A DNA stretch of 59,900 nucleotides, from positions 1-59,900 of the forward strand of contig SXUP01000011.1 of assembly GCA_005790505.1 (NCBI GenBank), written 5' to 3'. The stretch's first letter is position 1; every line of letters starts with the position of its first letter. Below are positions 52,584-59,900 of the stretch, piece after piece. The stretch is from Actinomycetota bacterium. GTDB lineage: Bacteria > Actinomycetota > Acidimicrobiia > Acidimicrobiales > Ilumatobacteraceae. The position numbers were made by a program, and so were the translations under genes. The notes beneath the pieces were generated by a model. That model saw nothing but the letters and a program-made list of their open reading frames with translations, did not search any database and was not told where the DNA came from.

Positions 52584-54326
52584 CTACGGCAGAGACAGGA
52601 TTGCCACCAAACCAGTTGATCCATCAATTGAAATTGTTGAACCATCGGGAATACGCCGTGTCGCGTCGACTACTGAAACTACGCACGGAATACCAAGTTC
52701 GCGACTCACGATGGCTGCATGACTCGCCACCGCTCCAATGTTGACAACAACCCCAGCAACCGACAAAAACAACACCGTCCATGATGGATCCGTTGTTGGA
52801 GCAATCATGATGTCAGTCGCCTCTATATTGCACGCATCGTTTGGCTCAAGAACCACCCTTGCAATTCCCGTCACTACTCCTTGAGCACCAGCAGCACCTT
52901 GCAGGACATCTCCTACTGACACAGTTGCGTCACTTGACAATGAATTGCGCCTCGACCACTGTGAGATTGGCGTTACACCTTGTTCGTATCCAACAATATA
53001 GGGCGGTTCGAGAAGAGCCAGTTCTGCAAAAGATGCATCACGATCAATAATAATGTCCGTAAATATTTGAGGCTCTAGAACAAAAGCGTCAAGTTCGTCA
53101 TCTAAAAGCATGAATACCTGTTGTTTATCGACAATTATTCCCCGCTCAACCATCCGATCGCCGAGTTGCATCATTGCTAGCTTTGCCTCGTGAATGACTC
53201 GGATACAGGCACTTTTACCTAATTCTCGCAACGAATAAAACAACGAGGCAGACGCAAGTCCAGCCTCAAATGTTGCACTCATCTGAGCATCGTGCTCAAG
53301 CAATGACAACACTTCCCCTACAAGCATCTCCCGTTGCTCTCGATGTTTGGCTCTGACGAGATACGGTGAACGCTCATTGGTCTGAAATCTCAGTCTCTCC
53401 AGCATCGCCAAAGGCAACTCGGGTGCGGTAAACCACGAATGAGAGCGCATATCCCATTCATTTAGACCACGATGACCATGCAAAAACAGCAGATCCTGCC
53501 ACATTTTTTTAAACTGTTCCGACTCAGAAGTTGTTGAGGATTGAATTTTATTGAGTAGGCCGACAACTCCCCCATCAAAAAAAGCGGTGAGTTCCGTCGA
53601 TTCTTTTACAAGGCGACTGAGGTCCCACATTGCCACAGCAGACTCTGCCGATTCAACGTTGCCGACTGTCGCCATTACCTTGATTGCATCTTGTCCGCGC
53701 CCTACGGCATCACACATCGCCTGCACTGCTCCAGGCCCGAGTGATGCACCGAGTGCCACCTGACAGTACGCAGTCCATACCTCGTAGAGAATCGGAGCCA
53801 TCTGACGGGCGCGAAGCACTAAGTCGGCGTCACTCATTGAAGATAGTTGTGGCCGATCATTAGCTACCTGACGGGATAACTCGGCGCATTTCTCCATTTG
53901 CTCAAACCGTGTAGCACTCATCACCCACGCCATCGTGTTGGCGAGTTTTGCTGACTGCGTTTCATTTTCGTCATCAGGATGTGGCTGATACTCAGGTACT
54001 CCTGGATGATCTCCAAAATATGCTTGATCAATTGCCGCAGGAGTTGCACCCGGCATACGACATCCCATCAAGCGCGGTAGAGAAAGTTGATTGTAAAAAT
54101 AACCACCCCAACTTCCAAACACCTCTGGTGGATCTACTGCAAACTCACTGTGCTCAAGTACCCCAAAATCAACATAGCCTTGCGCGACTCCTGGAATACA
54201 ACCTTTGATCCAACCCAGACTCCAGCCCAGTGGGCTGAACGGATCGGGTCCTACTTCATCTGCATTAGCACGCGTGTAATACGGAAAACGCTCACTAAGT
54301 TGAGTATCTGTAATCCAACGATCCAC
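52584..54326 (-). CDS. PEP-utilising enzyme mobile-domain protein, copy B
   Basis: 580 aa from GTG at 54326 with AAGGGG 8 nt upstream. Same architecture as copy A: FPYYTRANADEVGPDPFSPLGW at the start, FGSWGGYFYNQLSLPRLMG, helical middle, and the C-terminal domain GAVASHAAIVSRELGIPC with phospho-acceptor H536. No ATP-grasp domain. Overall similarity to copy A is clear by eye but far from identity, so the duplication is old. Orientation is inverted relative to copy A. Confidence 0.83.
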   Translation of the reverse strand: MDRWITDTQLSERFPYYTRANADEVGPDPFSPLGWSLGWIKGCIPGVAQGYVDFGVLEHSEFAVDPPEVFGSWGGYFYNQLSLPRLMGCRMPGATPAAIDQAYFGDHPGVPEYQPHPDDENETQSAKLANTMAWVMSATRFEQMEKCAELSRQVANDRPQLSSMSDADLVLRARQMAPILYEVWTAYCQVALGASLGPGAVQAMCDAVGRGQDAIKVMATVGNVESAESAVAMWDLSRLVKESTELTAFFDGGVVGLLNKIQSSTTSESEQFKKMWQDLLFLHGHRGLNEWDMRSHSWFTAPELPLAMLERLRFQTNERSPYLVRAKHREQREMLVGEVLSLLEHDAQMSATFEAGLASASLFYSLRELGKSACIRVIHEAKLAMMQLGDRMVERGIIVDKQQVFMLLDDELDAFVLEPQIFTDIIIDRDASFAELALLEPPYIVGYEQGVTPISQWSRRNSLSSDATVSVGDVLQGAAGAQGVVTGIARVVLEPNDACNIEATDIMIAPTTDPSWTVLFLSVAGVVVNIGAVASHAAIVSRELGIPCVVSVVDATRRIPDGSTISIDGSTGLVAILSLP

Positions 54327-54393
54327 TATCTTGCCCCTTCATTCTCGCTAGGCCTGAGTGTAGGGCGATTGGCAACAGCCATAACAATTGTCG

Positions 54394-54399
54394 TAGATT
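54394..54399 (+). promoter_or_regulatory. Candidate -10 box, leaderless SDR gene
   Basis: TAGATT ends 7 nt before the GTG at 54407, and no Shine-Dalgarno is present. Confidence 0.4.
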
Positions 54400-54406
54400 A
54401 TCGCCA

Positions 54407-55189
54407 GTGAGTATCGCCGATCAGTTCCGTCTTGACAACTGTGTATCCGTGGTCACTGGTGGCGGACAAGGAATCGGTCGGGAAATCGCATGGGCCCTTG
54501 CAGACATCGGCAGCGATGTAGTCATCAATGCTCGTCGATTGACCGACCTAAAGGTAACTGCTGAGGGTATCGAACAACGCGGGCAACGTGCGCTAATCGT
54601 TGATGGCGATATCCGTGATTTTTCGGAGGAGTTAGCCGAGCGCACGATGGCTAAATTTGGACGCATTGATGTGTGGGTCAACAATGTTGGTGGGTCAGAT
54701 GACAAGACAACGCGTGCACTCGTTGATACTCCTGACGATGTATTCCGATCACAACTTGAACTCAACCTTATTTCTGCATTTCAAGGCTGCAAGGCGGCGG
54801 CCACGCGAATGTCAAATGGTGGATCAATCATCAATATTTCCTCTGGTGCCGGAATGCGCGGTTCTCCATTTACTGGACCATACGCAGCTGCCAAGGCGGG
54901 AATGAACAATCTGACACAAACACTTGCCCTTGAACTTGCCCCGCTGATTCGCGTCAACGCGGTGGCCCCAGGACCCGTAGCCACCGAAGCCTTCTTGGAA
55001 GTGCTCAACGTTGAGTCACAACTAGACGAGATTGCAGCAACAATTCCTCTTGCCCGCCTCGGTACACCACAAGACATTGCAGCCGCAGTTGTTTACTTTG
55101 CCACACCAGCGTCATCTTGGATTACGGGACAACTGCTTCTTGTCTCGGGTGGACGCACCCAACGAACACACTCCTATAAACCTAAGTAG
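54407..55189 (+). CDS. SDR family oxidoreductase
   Basis: 260 aa. TGGGQGIG cofactor motif, VNNVGGSDD, catalytic Ser in NISSGAGM, YAAAK (Tyr, Lys), APGPVATEAF. Similar to 7-alpha-hydroxysteroid dehydrogenase/FabG-like SDRs; substrate unknown. The C-terminal tail is basic (QRTHSYKPK). GTG start with no Shine-Dalgarno and a TAGATT box 7 nt upstream. Divergent from PEP copy B. Confidence 0.9.
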   Translation: MSIADQFRLDNCVSVVTGGGQGIGREIAWALADIGSDVVINARRLTDLKVTAEGIEQRGQRALIVDGDIRDFSEELAERTMAKFGRIDVWVNNVGGSDDKTTRALVDTPDDVFRSQLELNLISAFQGCKAAATRMSNGGSIINISSGAGMRGSPFTGPYAAAKAGMNNLTQTLALELAPLIRVNAVAPGPVATEAFLEVLNVESQLDEIAATIPLARLGTPQDIAAAVVYFATPASSWITGQLLLVSGGRTQRTHSYKPK

Positions 55190-55435
55190 GAACTCTTTAA
55201 ATAAGTTCCGAGTTAAGTATGCGTGCAGTATCCGTTTCATCGTGATCAAGTAAAATTACTGGCTAGATGCGCGCCATCTTCTATTTTTCGTAAAGTAGCA
55301 CCTCATGTCCACGACCAGACAGTCAACTCCGGCAGTCACCTCAATGGATGTAGTGTGGCGATCAAGGGCTGGCGTCTCAAACTAGGAGAGTTGTGGCCAA
55401 ATTTCCGTATGGCATACTGCAAAAACTTGTAAAAA
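55190..55435. other. AT-rich intergenic stretch
   Basis: No supported gene. Directly at the preceding stop lies an inverted repeat GGAACT/AGTTCC (55189-55209, 9-nt loop) that could be a weak terminator. Only frames under about 70 codons without family features are present. Confidence 0.4.
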
Positions 55436-55537
55436 TTAAGCCTTCTTTTTCTCATTTTTTTTGAGACGCTTTTCTTTAAGTGAGAGTTTTGCTTCTTTTT
55501 TTTGCTTAGGTTTATTTTTTTGCTCTTTATTTGCCAC
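55436..55537 (-). CDS. Small lysine-rich protein (33 aa)
   Basis: A minus-strand frame from GTG at 55537, with GGAG exactly 5 nt upstream, to TAA at 55436. The product starts MANKEQKNKPKQ and ends KRLKKNEKKKA, about half lysine, with LSLKEKRLKKNEKK as a probable amphipathic helix. An in-frame ATG five codons earlier (55552) is the alternative. Its composition recalls small basic nucleic-acid-binding or ribosome-associated proteins, but no family is recognised. A chance frame through an A-rich tract is possible; the well-placed GGAG argues against it. Confidence 0.45.
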   Translation of the reverse strand: MANKEQKNKPKQKKEAKLSLKEKRLKKNEKKKA

Positions 55538-55677
55538 AACAACTCCGTTCATGATGTCAATAAATACTGCCAATACCCGTACCTTAGCCCCTGGACCTTA
55601 CCCCCGAGCACCAATCACCTTGATCAGCATTACTAATGTGGGATTGTTTGAAGAAATTAATTACCAAGGAGCAGGTG

Positions 55678-56427
55678 ATGGCAAAGACAGTACTAATAAC
55701 TGGATCTGGGTCCGGGTTTGGCAAAGGAGCAGCCATTGCGCTTGCTGCTCGCGGACACAAGGTGATTGCCACGACAGAAACCGCTGAACAGGCCGTTTCT
55801 CTTGCGACACAGCACCCTGAACTGCGGGTAGAAAAAATAGACATCACTGACATGACGGATGTTGCAAAAATTGGCGCTTGGGAAGTGGATGTGCTGATCA
55901 ACAACGCAGGGTATGGTCAAACAGGCCCAATGTCTGACGTACCCCTTGAGCGACTTCGGCGGGTTTTTGAAGTGAACGTTTTTGGTACGGTTGCCGTCAC
56001 GCAGGCGACACTGCCTCAAATGGCCGCCCGTGGGTCTGGACGAATCATCATCGTTTCTTCAATTGCAGGGAAGTTTGCTGCCCCTGGTTTTGGACCTTAT
56101 GCAATGAGCAAGCATGCCCTTGAAGCTATGGGGAAGGCGATGCGGCCCGAACTAGCCCCTCAGGGTATTGATGTCTGTCTTCTCAATCCAGGTCCGTACA
56201 ACACAGGATTCAATGATCGAATGGCAGATTCAATGTGGGAATGGTTCAACGACTCGTCAATAAACGCGCCTGCAAAAGAAATACATCAGGCTGTAAGACA
56301 AATGGTGACCACAAACCAAATGAACCCTGAAGAAGTAGTGACGCGTATGGTTGAACTCGTTGAGGCAGAGACAACAACAGAAAATAATTTTGTACCTGAA
56401 GCAATAGTGGCGATGCTTAATCTGTAA
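55678..56427 (+). CDS. SDR family oxidoreductase
   Basis: 249 aa from ATG at 55678, with AAGGAG 6 nt upstream; the longer frame to 55636 is not needed. TGSGSGFGKG cofactor loop, INNAGYGQTG, catalytic Ser in VSSIAGKFAAPGFGPYAMSK (also Tyr and Lys), NPGPYNTGF. Resembles retinol/17-beta-hydroxysteroid-type SDRs more than FabG. Substrate unknown. Confidence 0.9.
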   Translation: MAKTVLITGSGSGFGKGAAIALAARGHKVIATTETAEQAVSLATQHPELRVEKIDITDMTDVAKIGAWEVDVLINNAGYGQTGPMSDVPLERLRRVFEVNVFGTVAVTQATLPQMAARGSGRIIIVSSIAGKFAAPGFGPYAMSKHALEAMGKAMRPELAPQGIDVCLLNPGPYNTGFNDRMADSMWEWFNDSSINAPAKEIHQAVRQMVTTNQMNPEEVVTRMVELVEAETTTENNFVPEAIVAMLNL

Positions 56428-56506
56428 ACATCATCTAAATTAAAAATCTCAATGATTATATGAACACGGTAAATCAAAACCCCAATAGACACAAATGGTG
56501 ATTGGC

Positions 56507-56524
56507 CTCCTCAGGACAGAGGAG
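56507..56524 (-). terminator. Hairpin 3' of tRNA-Cys
   Basis: CTCCTC and GAGGAG make a 6-bp stem with a 6-nt loop, 10 nt past the tRNA-Cys 3' end. No T-run follows, so termination is only possible. Confidence 0.3.
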
Positions 56525-56534
56525 AGTTGGTTAG

Positions 56535-56606
56535 AGGCGACGCTGGGAATCGAACCCAGATACAGGGCTTTGCAGGCCCTTGCCTAAACCATTCGGCCAC
56601 GTCGCC
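56535..56606 (-). tRNA. tRNA-Cys (anticodon GCA)
   Basis: Cloverleaf on the minus strand: acceptor GGCGACG/CGTCGCC, anticodon stem AGGGC/GCCCT around CTGCAAA (anticodon GCA), T arm CTGGG-TTCGATT-CCCAG, and discriminator U as expected for tRNA-Cys. CCA is not encoded, unlike the tRNA-Leu in this window. Confidence 0.96.
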
Positions 56607-56695
56607 AAAGTGAATAATTACTCCACTATGAACACTTTAAACTAGCCCAAAATCTTCCGACATCCTCAACGGTCAGCAATACCGTCAGTTTGCAT

Positions 56696-58975
56696 TTATG
56701 AGGGTGATCCAATAAAGGTAATTGTTGGTGACAACGGACTACCTGAGGCAATCGCCAACGCAATTTCATGCGCCCCTTTTGTCAAATTCGACGGTTCAAG
56801 CACGCTTACAAACGGTACTCTTGCCCCGGCTTTTGAGCGCGATAATTCTCCAATCATTCCTGAGACACGACCATCTATCAACACAAGACCAACTGCATCC
56901 TTTGGGAGCGTTGCATTGACCTGAATCGTACCCCTTATCAAAAGGGGAATTTCCGCAAAGCGAGCCGACTTAACATCTTTGAATTGTGTGGCGTCATCTA
57001 GCGTCCACGTCACTATTGGCTCTTGAACTGAACTTGATTCAGCAACAAACGAATTCATCAGGCTTCCGAATGGCGTAATGGCTGAAGCACTTCCACCCGT
57101 TGTCACCCAGGTGCTGTATTTGTCAACCCGATTTTGTAGAGAACTCTGATCAGAAACAAAAGTCCTGCGGTTTCCCGGCCAAGTTATTGAGCGTGATGAC
57201 CGAGTCGGACATTGATCTCGCAAGTTTTGACCATCGAACTTCCAGCCCGCATCAAGGCCTTTCACTGCAGCAATCGTTGGCAAAATATCTACTGCCATGA
57301 CGGGACAATCACTTATCTCTGCCAAAATTTGATCTGGATATTTGATAAATAGTGGAACCTTATAGAGATCCTCCATCGTGTCACTACGCTCAGGGTTCAC
57401 ATTGCGCTTGTGTTCGCCTGGTTCAAAAGTGATTCCATGATCAGAAGTAACCACCAGCATCGTTCGGTTCCAATTCTTGGAAGCCTTGAGCTGAGCAACA
57501 AGATCACCGATTAAGGTGTCAGTCGCAACATACTGTTGGAGAAACTTCTGGTATTGATCACGACTTGCGTCGACGTTCACCGAGTTATCTGGAGGGAAGT
57601 TTTCTTTCGTCGAACTGCGTAAATCTGACGAGAGCTTCCATGGTCGGTGTGGTAGCAAAACATGGACAAAGTGCAGCGTGGGTATTGTTTGCGAACTCGA
57701 CCTCTTGATTAGCTTTTCAATCCTCAACACCTGGGATACTGGGCCACTTGCCCTCCATTTTTCTTTTGACAGTTTTATATCCTCGGTAGATTCATAATTA
57801 ATGACAGGCAATGTCTCGTTAGGAGCGATATTGACCACATCTTCGGAGCTTGATGTTTCGTCCTGGTCTACTTGCATCTCCATGTCGCCAAAGTTGCCCC
57901 AGGCTTCGTCAATTGTGGGTAGTTGTCGTCGCAGACCAGGTGGCATCAGTTTGTGACCAAGAACAATCGAGGTGTCAAGTAGAAATCTTGAGAACGAAGT
58001 TGATTCAGTTGGCTCTGATGTATTTTGACCGTCGGGCAAACTGCTGGCCGGGACTACTCCTTCGTTACCAGAAGTAATTGCTGCTTTTTCACAAAGACTG
58101 ACTGGACATAAACTTGTTATAATCTCTTGCACGTCCATGGCCATATTGCCCCCCAATAGTGTGAACAAATTCTTCGGATAGTCAGCCAGCAGCGGCTCTT
58201 TGTCGGCAGTTGGAAGTACTCCGGATAAAATGGAAGGCAGTGCCTCTATTGTTTCTTGGGAAGACGCAATATTGTTTCGATACCACGTACCTGAATCAGC
58301 TAACGAAGCGAATCCTGGGAAACGCGACTCATTAATCGCACCCTCGGAGTCAAGCAATGGAAATAGTGGCGCCTCATCCAGGATCAAGAAAACCACACTG
58401 ACGTCTTGACGGGGTGTTGCAATTTGGGATTCTTTTTCTTTATTGACGAAAACATCCGCTGCCCCGATATTTGGCACCCAAATGACATTTTGTGCTGCAA
58501 TCACAAACAAAATAAAAACGATCAAACCTAACGGCGACATAATTCGCGTCCAAGAACCAACCGCAGGCAGTGCAACGTAGGCACCGAGCATCGCAAGCGC
58601 AATTAAGCCAGATACCAAAAGTGCTAGTGGCCAAATATAAAATGAAAAGGTCCGCGAGATTAACATTGTCACGCTCCAGAGCGCCAGAAAAATAAATACG
58701 CGGTGAAAAATCTGTTGCCAAGGTTGATAGATCGCCACGGCGACTGTCTCAAGCACAATCAGGAGCAACGGAGGAGCCAGAATGACAAATATCGCAAAGC
58801 CAATGACCTGCCACTCGCCTATCTTTGCGATTGTAAAAACAGTCAGGTTTTCACCGTAGAGCTGTAAAATTGGTTGGGCGATTGAAATAGATGTCAAGGT
58901 CAGGTAGGTCAAAAAATGGCCTACAAGATTTGGGGGGGCCTTCACTTTACTCGACCAACGAGCCCACGAGTTCAT
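56696..58975 (-). CDS. Membrane-anchored sulfatase/phosphotransferase-fold protein, paralog 2
   Basis: 759 aa. Five or so N-terminal helices (to about 168) precede the extracytoplasmic alkaline-phosphatase-fold domain: LILDEAPLF (D200, E201), WYRNNIASSQETIEALPSIL with T242 in the nucleophile position, VVTSDHGITFEPGE, and the late Cys motifs DCPVM and DQCPTR. A region of about 100 residues between CPVSLC and LPTIDEAWGNF is richer in Ser and acidic residues than paralog 1. Shares the C-terminal domain with VLIDGRVSGMIGEL. Its start lies inside the 3' end of the upstream paralog (28-nt overlap), so this is a tandem pair made from one message. Substrate unknown. Confidence 0.8.
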   Translation of the reverse strand: MNSWARWSSKVKAPPNLVGHFLTYLTLTSISIAQPILQLYGENLTVFTIAKIGEWQVIGFAIFVILAPPLLLIVLETVAVAIYQPWQQIFHRVFIFLALWSVTMLISRTFSFYIWPLALLVSGLIALAMLGAYVALPAVGSWTRIMSPLGLIVFILFVIAAQNVIWVPNIGAADVFVNKEKESQIATPRQDVSVVFLILDEAPLFPLLDSEGAINESRFPGFASLADSGTWYRNNIASSQETIEALPSILSGVLPTADKEPLLADYPKNLFTLLGGNMAMDVQEIITSLCPVSLCEKAAITSGNEGVVPASSLPDGQNTSEPTESTSFSRFLLDTSIVLGHKLMPPGLRRQLPTIDEAWGNFGDMEMQVDQDETSSSEDVVNIAPNETLPVINYESTEDIKLSKEKWRASGPVSQVLRIEKLIKRSSSQTIPTLHFVHVLLPHRPWKLSSDLRSSTKENFPPDNSVNVDASRDQYQKFLQQYVATDTLIGDLVAQLKASKNWNRTMLVVTSDHGITFEPGEHKRNVNPERSDTMEDLYKVPLFIKYPDQILAEISDCPVMAVDILPTIAAVKGLDAGWKFDGQNLRDQCPTRSSRSITWPGNRRTFVSDQSSLQNRVDKYSTWVTTGGSASAITPFGSLMNSFVAESSSVQEPIVTWTLDDATQFKDVKSARFAEIPLLIRGTIQVNATLPKDAVGLVLIDGRVSGMIGELSRSKAGARVPFVSVLEPSNLTKGAHEIALAIASGSPLSPTITFIGSPS

Positions 58976-59900
58976 AATCGCTATTGTCGCTATTTGAATT
59001 ATCTATCACCAAGGAGACCTGATGTCGTCCTGGAGTCAGCAATGTGTAGTCAAGCACCGCGATGAATTCAAGTTTGCCTGCCTTGGCGCCTGAGAGTTCG
59101 TCTATTACTCCTGCCACTTTGCCGTCTATCAAAATCAGGCCATTAGTTCCAGTAGGGAGATCTGAAGCAATGTCGATATCACCGTAGATTACAGCCGGTG
59201 TAATTTGACCAAGCCCTGGTCTGATGTCTTTAAACTGTTTAATAATTTCGGAATGCCAAGCCGTCACAGCCAACGATTTCTGCGTCGTTTCAATCTTTGT
59301 TCCTAACAGGCCCACATAATCTGCCAGACCCGCAACTTTATTGACGGTTCCCTCGCGCGTAACCCATTGGGCGTATCGATCAGATCGCTCTAGGACTTTG
59401 GAAAACGAACTTTCAATCAAACTTGACGTCTTGGTTGTGGTCACAAGACGCTTGGGGCGAACTGGGCATTGATCTCGTAGGGATACGCCCTCCATCGGAA
59501 CTTGAGTCGACACTTTTGCTACCTCCATAATTGTTGGAAGTAAATCAAGGTTCGTCACAGCACAATCATCAAGTCTTCCTGCAACTTGGTTTGGCATCTT
59601 AATAAACATTGGAATAGTGAACAAGTCGGTAACTTGACCAGCATTGGAAAAATCAGTTGATCGCTTCATTATGCCTGGCTCAAAGGAAATCCCATGATCT
59701 GCGGTGATAATAACAAGGGATTTATCCCATTGATTAGCCTTTTGCATTCTTTTGATCAACGACGAGATCATCGAATCCACCGCACCTAGTTGGTATAAGT
59801 ATCGCTGCAGGTCCACTCGAGTATTCGAGCCTGTAGTCAAGTTGAGGTCACCCAGAAATGGTGAAGCCGTACTTTTGCGCAGGTCTGGCAACATCAGCCA
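58947..59900 (-). CDS. Membrane-anchored sulfatase/phosphotransferase-fold protein, paralog 3 (5' part beyond window)
   Basis: C-terminal part, about 318 residues; the frame continues past the right edge, and upstream codons match the PW(Y/K)L region of the paralogs, so the Met at 59894 is internal. Contains IITADHGISFEPG with metal-binding Asp and His, LDDCAVTNLDLLPTI, DQCPVRPKRLV, and the shared C-terminal domain LILIDGKVAGVIDEL and LLTPGRHQVSL. Together with 39312 and 56696 it defines one family. The nucleophile region is outside the window. Confidence 0.8.
   Translation of the reverse strand, partial: WLMLPDLRKSTASPFLGDLNLTTGSNTRVDLQRYLYQLGAVDSMISSLIKRMQKANQWDKSLVIITADHGISFEPGIMKRSTDFSNAGQVTDLFTIPMFIKMPNQVAGRLDDCAVTNLDLLPTIMEVAKVSTQVPMEGVSLRDQCPVRPKRLVTTTKTSSLIESSFSKVLERSDRYAQWVTREGTVNKVAGLADYVGLLGTKIETTQKSLAVTAWHSEIIKQFKDIRPGLGQITPAVIYGDIDIASDLPTGTNGLILIDGKVAGVIDELSGAKAGKLEFIAVLDYTLLTPGRHQVSLVIDNSNSDNSDYELVGSLVE

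Overview
The window looks like chromosomal DNA of an actinobacterium of moderate GC, most plausibly an aquatic Acidimicrobiia-type lineage. The pointers are a receiver-ANTAR regulator of the PdtaR type, a probable F420-dependent LLM-family oxidoreductase, a DesA-type acyl-ACP desaturase, a menaquinone (not ubiquinone) pathway, a PolA without proofreading residues, and many start codons with no Shine-Dalgarno but a TANNNT box 6-7 nt upstream, the pattern of leaderless actinobacterial transcripts. The class assignment is inference. No phage, IS element, CRISPR array or rRNA was seen.

Layout. 1-4360: a partial lipoprotein SurE, then polA, pdtaR, a small coiled-coil gene and tRNA-Leu. 4488-8818: fatty acid synthesis operon fabD-fabH-fabG-acpP-fabF. 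8852-16370 (minus): a long co-directional run, UppS-like protein, recO, glyQS, ABM-domain protein, trpC-trpF-trpB-trpA, bcp, fabZ. 16444-19920: uppS and dinG, then convergent era. 19939-25979: acyl-CoA catabolism (two acyl-CoA ligases, MaoC hydratase, LLM oxidoreductase, acyl-CoA dehydrogenase). 26082-33213: most of the menaquinone pathway (menG, menF, menD, menH, menA, menE) with a FrnE/DsbA-like gene inserted. 33270-39306: SDR, then phoH-ybeY-corC-like operon and a membrane GGDEF-EAL protein. 39312-59900: accessory region with three paralogous membrane-anchored alkaline-phosphatase-fold proteins, an SGNH hydrolase, a serine beta-lactamase-like hydrolase, an FGly arylsulfatase, a TetR/haloalkane dehalogenase operon, a DesA-like desaturase, an inverted pair of PEP-utilising mobile-domain proteins around two paralogous SDRs, further SDRs and tRNA-Cys.

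The most interesting observation is at 15720-17124. Two divergent genes encode complementary halves of a cis-prenyltransferase. The uppS product keeps the catalytic DGNGRW loop but lacks the C-terminal RxG tail and has Lys where the conserved AYAELYF-type Glu should be. Its neighbour lost the catalytic loop but keeps that Glu and a C-terminal RRFGG. This mirrors the eukaryotic DHDDS/NgBR and archaeal heteromeric enzymes, and suggests a bacterial heteromeric undecaprenyl diphosphate synthase. Other leads are a FabD fused to a lysine-less biotinyl/lipoyl-like domain, a lipoprotein SurE, and a candidate TetR operator in the divergent region between the arylsulfatase and dehalogenase operons.
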